Assembly (NCBI GenBank): GCA_002436065.1
Contig: DIXP01000025.1
Location: 1 to 28,175, forward strand
DNA length: 28,175 nt
Reading direction: 5' to 3'
Source: Chloroflexi bacterium UBA6077
GTDB taxonomy: Bacteria > Chloroflexota > UBA6077
Under the pieces are notes generated by a model, which made no database searches, was not told where the DNA came from, and worked only from the letters and a program-made list of their open reading frames with translations. Shown piece after piece: positions 22,652 through 28,175 of this stretch. Within the stretch, counting starts at the first letter, position 1, and each line of letters starts with the position of its first letter. The position numbers and the translations under genes were made by a program.

Positions 22652-22976
22652 AGTCGAGCCTGGAGGGAGTTCAGAGGGAAACTGCCCATTTCTTCGGCAA
22701 CGTGCTGCTGGCAAGATCTATTGCGAGGCTGCCATCAACTTCGGCCTGGACTTCGCCAGCTACAAGGATCTCTGTAGCTCCTGCGAGGTACCGACACTAA
22801 TCGAGGCTCCTCGCTGCCGACACCTGGAGGTCTATGCCTACCTGTACCTTGCCACGGGACAAAGAGCAGGTCGGCGCGTGGGGGCGACCCTGATGTGCGG
22901 GCTGGATGGCATCGTGGTCGATGCGGAGGAGTGTCATGCCTGCTCCCGCCAGGTGCGGTTCGAGGCCTCGACGTAA
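22644..22976 (+). CDS. Eight-cysteine small protein, copy 2
   Basis: 110-aa paralogue of the protein at 20003-20311. From copy-1 residue 4 on, the two align without a gap and are about half identical. Cysteines 14, 27, 44, 47, 58, 85, 97 and 100 match those of copy 1 (CSSC, CRH, CGLD, CHAC). ATG 22644 overlaps the stop of the preceding gene (ATGAGTAG); the frame is open back to 22572 inside that gene. The first ten residues (MSRVEPGGSS) are encoded by sequence that in copy 1 is untranslated leader including its GGAGG ribosome binding site. Metal or Fe-S binding is inferred only from the cysteine pattern. Confidence 0.72.
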   Translation: MSRVEPGGSSEGNCPFLRQRAAGKIYCEAAINFGLDFASYKDLCSSCEVPTLIEAPRCRHLEVYAYLYLATGQRAGRRVGATLMCGLDGIVVDAEECHACSRQVRFEAST

Positions 22977-22977
22977 C

Positions 22978-22994
22978 GGCGCCGCGCGGGCGCC
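22978..22994 (+). terminator. Short GC hairpin after cysteine-rich copy 2
   Basis: GGCGCC at 22978-22983 pairs with GGCGCC at 22989-22994 around a five-base loop, two bases after the stop codon. There is no T-tract, so termination is uncertain and partial read-through to the radical SAM gene is possible. Confidence 0.35.
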
Positions 22995-23086
22995 TCCGGC
23001 AGGAATGAAGGTGTTCCCTGGCCTCCGGTAAGAGGTGGACAGACCCAGTGACCTTATCCCCGCACACAACCCTGCATCTCTCTTCT

Positions 23087-23113
23087 TTCCTCTACAGCGT
23101 GTCCGTAGAGGAA
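23087..23113 (+). promoter_or_regulatory. Hairpin sequestering the radical SAM ribosome binding site
   Basis: Arms 23087-23095 (TTCCTCTAC) and 23105-23113 (GTAGAGGAA) pair over nine bases with a nine-base loop. The second arm contains AGAGGAA, the ribosome binding site five bases before ATG 23119. When folded, the site would be blocked, so translation may depend on a ligand, a protein, temperature or upstream ribosomes. Confidence 0.5.
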
Positions 23114-23118
23114 CTGTC

Positions 23119-24513
23119 ATGGCACACAATGATCGAAGGAGTCACAACGTCATGAGAGAGACCGCTGCCGTCCAGGTAATCAACTCGGTGATCTGGATGG
23201 CGAATCGTCTATCGGACCGAGGCGTCGACACTGGGCTCGGCCTCCTGGAGGAGCTCGCCCCCAGCCCCTTTGCGCGGCGGCAGGTGGCTGCGGTGCACCG
23301 CCATTGGCGCGGCGAAACCCCGGGGAGCTACACCCTCTTCAGGAGGGTGCTCAGAGAGGTCGATCCCGCTTGCCAGCGCCGCCTCGCCACCAACCTGGTG
23401 GTCAAACATCACTGGCTGGGAGGCAGCACACGAACCGCACTGCGACAGAATGGCGTGGTGGTGCCCTTCACCACCCTCATCAGCCCCACCATGCGGTGCA
23501 ACCTGACGTGCGCGGGCTGCTACGCGGGTGAGTACAACCAGCAGGACGACCTGCCGGCCGGGGTATTCGACCGGGTACTAAGGGAAGGCAAGAAGCTCGG
23601 CGTGTACATGGCTGTGATCCTGGGCGGCGAGCCGTTCGTCTACAAGCCTCTACTAGAGCTGTTCGCGGCCCACTCCGATGTGGCCTTCATGGTGTTCACC
23701 AACGGCGCCACGATCACCAGGCAGCTGGCCCAGCGACTGCTGGAGCTGGGCAACGTCGTGCCTATCGTTAGCCTTGAGGGGTTCGAGGCGGAGACGGACG
23801 CGAGGCGCGGCAAAGACACGTTCCAGCGGGTGATGAGGGCGATGGACGTGCTGCGGGACTACAGGCTGCCCTTCGGGTTCTCCTCCATGGTCACCAGCCA
23901 GAACGTGAAAACCGTCGTCAGCGACGAGTTCAACGACATGCTGGTGAGGAAGGGCTGCCTGCTCGGCTGGCACTTCCTGTACATGCCGGTGGGGCGCGAG
24001 CCCGATCCATCCCTGATGCCCACCCCCCAGCAACGAGAGATGCTGCGCACCCACGGCGCCGCCCGCATCCGCACCACCAAACCGCTGTTCGTGGCCGATT
24101 TCTGGAACGACGCCCCCTGGGTCGGTGGTTGCATAGCGGGCGGCCGGCAGTACGTCCACGTCAACTCTCGCGGCGATGTGGAGCCCTGCATCTTCAACCA
24201 TTTCGCGGTGGACAACGTCAAGGAGAAGAGCCTGGTGGACTGCCTCCAGTCAGACTTCTTCAAGGCCATTCAGGCTCGCCAGCCCTATCACTCGAACCTG
24301 CTCAGACCCTGCATGATGATCGACCACCCGCAGGTCTTCCGCGAGATCTACCAGCAGTACCAGCCACGCCCAACCCATCCCGGCGCGGAGGAGCTGGTAG
24401 GCTCTCTGGCTCCGATCCTGGACGAATACTCGAAAGAGGCAGGAGCGGTCCTGGATCGGGCCTGGGAGGAGGAGTTCGAGAGAAAGGGGTTCACCGTACC
24501 CGTCGGCAGATGA
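23119..24513 (+). CDS. Radical SAM enzyme with C-terminal cysteine region
   Basis: 464-aa radical SAM protein. ATG 23119 has AGAGGAA five bases upstream; the frame opens at GTG 23035. The cluster motif CNLTCAGC (C127, C131, C134) binds a [4Fe-4S] that cleaves S-adenosylmethionine. GGEP at 169-172 is the SAM-contact block, and FTNGATI lies in a following strand. The C-terminal part has further Cys at 338 (GGCIAGG), 357 (EPCIFNH), 375 and 398 (LRPCMM), in a SPASM/twitch-like arrangement suggesting an extra cluster. An N-terminal region of about 100 residues precedes the barrel. The substrate is unknown: HpnH-like, peptide-modifying and cofactor-making enzymes share these motifs. Its position after two eight-cysteine proteins is suggestive only. 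It overlaps the convergent DedA gene by 23 bases. Confidence 0.88.
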   Translation: MAHNDRRSHNVMRETAAVQVINSVIWMANRLSDRGVDTGLGLLEELAPSPFARRQVAAVHRHWRGETPGSYTLFRRVLREVDPACQRRLATNLVVKHHWLGGSTRTALRQNGVVVPFTTLISPTMRCNLTCAGCYAGEYNQQDDLPAGVFDRVLREGKKLGVYMAVILGGEPFVYKPLLELFAAHSDVAFMVFTNGATITRQLAQRLLELGNVVPIVSLEGFEAETDARRGKDTFQRVMRAMDVLRDYRLPFGFSSMVTSQNVKTVVSDEFNDMLVRKGCLLGWHFLYMPVGREPDPSLMPTPQQREMLRTHGAARIRTTKPLFVADFWNDAPWVGGCIAGGRQYVHVNSRGDVEPCIFNHFAVDNVKEKSLVDCLQSDFFKAIQARQPYHSNLLRPCMMIDHPQVFREIYQQYQPRPTHPGAEELVGSLAPILDEYSKEAGAVLDRAWEEEFERKGFTVPVGR

Positions 24514-25105
24514 GCGTGGACAGAGCTCGGAGGAGCGCCCTGGCCGCACTGATCAGGAGAGACAGCAGCAGTGCGAGACAGAAGACGGCCGCCGGCAGTT
24601 GGATCCGCGGCGGAAGCCATCCCAGAAAAGGTGCGAGAAGGCCGTACCCCAGGGAGCCCCCGGTCAGCCAGAAGAGGGTCCAACCCGTGGAGGCCAAGAG
24701 GGCAGCGGCCAGCAGTACCCTTACCGGTACTCTGAGAGCCCCTGCCAGCAGGGATGCAAGCGGCGCCAGTCCCGGCACGAACCTCGCGGCGAGGATAGCC
24801 CAGAAGGCGTTTTCCCGCAAGCGAGCTTCCAGTTGGGCCCGTCTCGGCTGGTTGGCGGCAAACCGCAGCGTCACGCGATCCACCAGGGCTCCCTTTCCCG
24901 CCCGCCCCAAGGCGTACAGCAGCAGAGCCCCTACGATGGTTGCACTTGCGGTGGTCACGAGGATCGGCCAGAGGGGCATGCTGCCCTCGCGCCAGGCTAC
25001 CCCCAGCGCAACCATCAGGCTGGAGGTGACAAAGGGAAGGGGCACACCCATCTCCTCCACCATTAGGAAGAGGAACGTAGACGCGAGTTGCCAGAACGGT
25101 TCCAA
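24491..25105 (-). CDS. DedA/VTT-domain membrane protein
   Basis: 204-aa membrane protein of the DedA (SNARE-associated/VTT) group, whose members include lipid-phosphate carriers and scramblases. Motifs: EEMGVPLPFVTSSLMVALG near the N-terminus, the Gly-rich GALLLYALGRAGKG, and the signature RFVPGLAPLASLLAGALRVP, where the conserved Arg and Pro-Gly lie. Start is TTG 25105 with GGGAG six bases upstream; no in-frame ATG fits before the conserved N-terminal region. Its last 23 bases overlap the 3' end of the convergent radical SAM gene, so transcripts of the two are antisense there. Confidence 0.85.
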   Translation of the reverse strand: MEPFWQLASTFLFLMVEEMGVPLPFVTSSLMVALGVAWREGSMPLWPILVTTASATIVGALLLYALGRAGKGALVDRVTLRFAANQPRRAQLEARLRENAFWAILAARFVPGLAPLASLLAGALRVPVRVLLAAALLASTGWTLFWLTGGSLGYGLLAPFLGWLPPRIQLPAAVFCLALLLSLLISAARALLRALSTLICRRVR

Positions 25106-25250
25106 GGATCTCTCCCAGCCGGCTCACGTGCGGGCCGTTGCTCACAGTCACGCAGCAATAGAGTCTACGCAGACATATTCTACAGGGACAGGAGCTCGTC
25201 AGCCGCATCCCTCAAACTGGGAGGGTTCGGCTCAAGGAGATCCTGGACGA

Positions 25251-25349
25251 TTGGACCTTGAAGAGTTGCACGTGGTCGATCGCACCCTGGATCTCGTGCA
25301 CAAGGCGGCCGTCGCCTTGAGAGCGGAACCGGAGGCTACCAGGACTTAG
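25251..25349 (+). CDS. Possible small helical protein, 32 aa, in the DedA-RND spacer
   Basis: The 307-base spacer 25106-25412 holds no clear gene. One candidate is a TTG-started frame at 25251 with AAGGAGA at 25234-25240, ten bases upstream. It encodes MDLEELHVVDRTLDLVHKAA followed by VALRAEPEATRT, a plausible amphipathic helix. The promoter for the RND gene should also lie in this spacer, but I could not define one. The ORF may be chance. Confidence 0.25.
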   Translation: MDLEELHVVDRTLDLVHKAAVALRAEPEATRT

Positions 25350-25412
25350 GAACCCGGAAATCCCTCCACACGGCTGCAGAACTTCCATCAAGACATTAGA
25401 AGGTGCGCGCAG

Positions 25413-28175
25413 ATGTCCGAGTCAGTTTCAGATAACCACGACGGCCACGACTCGTCCGGCTTCAGGCTGGACGAGCAGGTGCCGCCAAGACAGGGCAGCC
25501 ACGGGATGTGGCTTTCCGATCTATCCATTCATCAGCCGGTTTTCATCACGATGCTGGTGGCAGCAGCGCTGTTTGGGGGTCTCTACTTCTTCAGCCAGAT
25601 GGGGTTAGACCTGATGCCGGATACTTCCCTTCCGGTGGTCGTCGTCCAGACAGTCTACCCGGGTGCAGACCCAGAGGAGGTCGAGCGGTCGGTTACAAAG
25701 CTGATCGAGGAAAAGGTGGCCTCCATCAACAACGTGGACACCATTCGGTCCAATTCTATGGACAGCGTTTCGGTGGTGGTCGTTTCCTTCAAAATGGATA
25801 CCGACGGCAAGACGGCTGCCGACGAAGTGCGGAACAAGGTCAACGTCATCCAGAATAACCTGCCGGACGATGCCCAGGAGCCGGTCATCGAACGGCTGGA
25901 CCCCAACGCCTCGGGCATCATCGGCTTTGCCGTATCTGACCTATCTGGGAAGCGAAACCCGGAGCAGCTCCGCACCCTCATGGACGACACCCTGAAGCAG
26001 CGGATCGAGAAGGTCAACGGCGTAGTCGCGGTCGACGTCACCGGCGGATACGTCAGCGAGGTCCACGTGGATCTCAAGGCCGCGCGGCTCAAGGCGTACG
26101 GGATCTCCGCCCTTCAGGTGGTCCAGGCGGTCAAGGGAGAGAACGTCGACATACCAGGCGGCCGAGTCAAGGACCAGAGCTCCGAGCATTTGGTTCGTAC
26201 CGCAGGCCAGGTCACGTCGGTGGACAGGTTGAAGGGAATCGCGATTCCCAGCTCCAGGGGAGCCGCCGTAAAGCTCCAGGACATTGCCACGGTGACCGAG
26301 GACTACCAGGAAGTCAGGGCCATTTCCCGCCTCAACGGCAAGGATAGCGTCGTCGGGGACGTCCGCAAGATGTCAGGAACCAACACGGTCCAGGTGACCG
26401 ACGGGGTGAAGATGGAGCTGGATCGGATCAAGAAGGACTACCCCGACCTCGACTTCGCGATCACCCACGACCAATCGGTCTTCACCCGCGACTCGGTGAC
26501 GGACGTCGAGCTGTCTATCGTCCTGGGCGGCATCCTGGCCACGCTGGTCGTGTTCATCTTCTTCCGAAACGTACGCAACACCCTGATCACGGTGGCCGGT
26601 CTCCCTGTGATCCTGTTCGGCACCTTCGCCTTCATGTATGTCATGGGCATCACCCTCAACATGGTCACCCTGATGGCCCTGTCGCTATGCGTGGGTATGT
26701 TGATCGACGATGCCATCGTGGTCAGGGAGAACATTTTCAGGCACATGGAGAGGGGCGAGACGAGAGAGGAGGCCGCCAGCCGAGGAGCGGGCGAGATCGG
26801 CCTCGCCGTCGTGGCAGTTACCTCCACCATAGTGGCAGTGTTCCTCCCTATCGCCTTCGCAGGAGGCCTGGTCGGCAAGTTCCTCAAGGACTTCGGGATC
26901 ACCGTGGTGATCGCCGTCTTGATCTCCCTCTTCGAGGCGTTCACCTTCGGCCCCATGCTCGCCTCGCGCTTCGCCAGGCGCGTGGACGTAGAAAACAGCG
27001 GGGCGAGCAGCAACGATCGCTTCTTCAGGGCGTTCAACGCGCTGGACCATGGATACCGAGGCCTGCTGGGCTGGTCGCTGAGACATCGGATCGTGGTGAT
27101 AGCCATCGGGGTCGTCGCGCTACTGGCCAGCCTGGCATCCATCCCGTTGATGAATACCTCCCTGGTGCCTGCCACCGACCAGGGGGAGGTCGTCATCACC
27201 CTGGAGTTGAAACCTGGGGGCCGACTGGAAGACACCAGCCAGGCAGCCCTGGGAGTAGAGCAGCTGGCTATGGCCGATCCCGAAGTGGATAGGGTCTTCA
27301 GCACGACGGGATCCAACAACGGCGCGGTAAACAGCTCCGAGATCCATGTCATGATGAAGGGTCGTGGCCAGTGCGACAACTTCATACGCCGTTTCCGCCC
27401 TCAGGTAGATCAGACAGTTGTCGGCGGCACGACCGTCACCATGCAGAAACGGTCCTTGGATGAGCTGCTCGGAGGCGGCGTTGCCGCGAAGGCGATTCTG
27501 GGCCGCCCGGTCCAGTTCAGCGTGGAAGGCCCCGATTTGGATCAACTGGACGTAGTCTCGGCCGAACTCGTGGCGAAGCTGAAGCAGGTTCCGGGGCTGA
27601 CGGATATCGACCGCAGCCTCAAGTCCGGCCAGCCGGAGCAGGTGATCCACATCGATCGCGACCGGGCTAACGACCTCGGGGTATCGACGGGCGAGCTCGG
27701 CATGCTGCTGCGAGTGTTGATCAACGGCGAGAAGGCCGGGGTTCTCCGAGGGACGGACAAGGACATCGACGTCTACGTTCGTTTGAACGAGGGAGACCGA
27801 AACGACACAGCGCAGATACTGACGATGCCGGTGCTCACCAGCAAGGGCGCGCAGATCCCTCTGTCCAACGTCGCGAAGGTGGTCTCGTCCGCTCAGGCCA
27901 ACCAGATCGACCGCGAGAACCGACAGCGACAGGTCATCGTGGGCGGCGGCTACGTCGGCCGCGACCTGGGCAAGGTCTTCACCGCCTCTAGAAAAGTCGT
28001 CGACTCGATGCAACTGCCAAAGGATGTGTCCCTTCGGGTCATGGGCCAGGCCAAGTACATGGACGAGGCGTTCGCCACGCTGTATGTGGTGCTCGGCTTC
28101 TCGATCGCGCTGGTGTACATGATCCTCGCCTCCCAATTCGGCAGTTTCGTTGGCTCTTCGCGGTTAAGTGTGAAA
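25413..28175 (+). CDS. RND-family efflux permease, 3'-partial
   Basis: Proton-driven inner-membrane exporter of the AcrB/MexB (HAE-type) superfamily; 921 codons are present and the frame is open to the window end. ATG 25413 has GAAGG nine bases upstream. A 30-residue hydrophilic N-terminus precedes TM1 (about 43-63, VFITMLVAAALFGGLYFF). The first porter region includes VVVVQTVYPGADPEEVE. TM segments follow from LSIVLGGILATLVVFIFF, and the proton-relay helix GMLIDDAIVVRENIFRHME carries D432-D433. A second porter domain follows TM7 (HRIVVIAIGVVALLASLA), and a second membrane block begins at LYVVLGFSIALVYMILASQF. No membrane-fusion partner or outer-membrane channel gene is seen in the window. 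Substrate unknown. The last ten codons depart from the family pattern. Confidence 0.92.
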   Translation, partial: MSESVSDNHDGHDSSGFRLDEQVPPRQGSHGMWLSDLSIHQPVFITMLVAAALFGGLYFFSQMGLDLMPDTSLPVVVVQTVYPGADPEEVERSVTKLIEEKVASINNVDTIRSNSMDSVSVVVVSFKMDTDGKTAADEVRNKVNVIQNNLPDDAQEPVIERLDPNASGIIGFAVSDLSGKRNPEQLRTLMDDTLKQRIEKVNGVVAVDVTGGYVSEVHVDLKAARLKAYGISALQVVQAVKGENVDIPGGRVKDQSSEHLVRTAGQVTSVDRLKGIAIPSSRGAAVKLQDIATVTEDYQEVRAISRLNGKDSVVGDVRKMSGTNTVQVTDGVKMELDRIKKDYPDLDFAITHDQSVFTRDSVTDVELSIVLGGILATLVVFIFFRNVRNTLITVAGLPVILFGTFAFMYVMGITLNMVTLMALSLCVGMLIDDAIVVRENIFRHMERGETREEAASRGAGEIGLAVVAVTSTIVAVFLPIAFAGGLVGKFLKDFGITVVIAVLISLFEAFTFGPMLASRFARRVDVENSGASSNDRFFRAFNALDHGYRGLLGWSLRHRIVVIAIGVVALLASLASIPLMNTSLVPATDQGEVVITLELKPGGRLEDTSQAALGVEQLAMADPEVDRVFSTTGSNNGAVNSSEIHVMMKGRGQCDNFIRRFRPQVDQTVVGGTTVTMQKRSLDELLGGGVAAKAILGRPVQFSVEGPDLDQLDVVSAELVAKLKQVPGLTDIDRSLKSGQPEQVIHIDRDRANDLGVSTGELGMLLRVLINGEKAGVLRGTDKDIDVYVRLNEGDRNDTAQILTMPVLTSKGAQIPLSNVAKVVSSAQANQIDRENRQRQVIVGGGYVGRDLGKVFTASRKVVDSMQLPKDVSLRVMGQAKYMDEAFATLYVVLGFSIALVYMILASQFGSFVGSSRLSVK

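Noticed and set aside
24129..25349. 406-aa plus-strand frame across radical SAM, DedA and the spacer
   Set aside because: Overlaps two well-supported genes and reads as Arg/Ser/Pro-rich noise; only its last 32 codons were kept, at low confidence.
26438..28136. 315-aa and 338-aa minus-strand frames
   Set aside because: Both lie opposite the RND permease, whose own frame is unbroken and carries family motifs.

Overview
The window is a bacterial chromosome segment with high GC (about 60% or more by eye) and dense genes. Most features fit a Chloroflexota-like or related Terrabacteria lineage, but this is inference and no rRNA is present to settle it. The supporting signs are a PstS lipoprotein with a long Ala/Pro/Thr linker, Gram-positive-style 11-bp TTAACA-like Pho boxes, a perfect CIRCE operator at groESL, and GC-rich intergenic hairpins. 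No tRNA, rRNA, CRISPR array or insertion sequence was recognised.

Positions 1-12630 form a phosphate-starvation block. It holds the two-component system phoB-phoR, a divergent HD-domain phosphohydrolase, a Pho-box promoter driving an unrecognised run of very small genes and a PAS protein, and a second Pho-box promoter driving pstS-pstC-pstA-pstB-phoU. A large membrane protein follows, with a degenerate PP2C-like domain and a beta-propeller-like C-terminus. PhoR/PhoB would sense low phosphate and activate both Pho-box promoters. PstSCAB imports phosphate and PhoU feeds transport state back to PhoR.

Positions 12631-18507 are housekeeping: a hairpin-rich GC spacer, tsaD with a probably leaderless promoter, a convergent EamA transporter followed by a 34-residue membrane miniprotein, groES-groEL under CIRCE control, and a convergent ZIP metal transporter.

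Positions 18508-24513 are the accessory region and the least familiar part. A winged-helix regulator and an eight-cysteine small protein are followed by a second, rearranged copy of the same unit. The second copy has the same promoter spacing and the same 19-base putative operator. The regulator is cut to its first 17 or so codons, and an AarF/UbiB-type kinase and a 24-residue-repeat helical protein lie between the remnant and a second eight-cysteine paralogue. A radical SAM enzyme follows, with a hairpin that appears to hide its ribosome binding site. Shared regulation by the winged-helix protein is inferred. The function of this locus is unknown to me, and it is my best candidate for an undescribed system.

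Positions 24491-28175 hold a convergent DedA-family membrane protein and the first 921 codons of an RND efflux permease that runs off the window.
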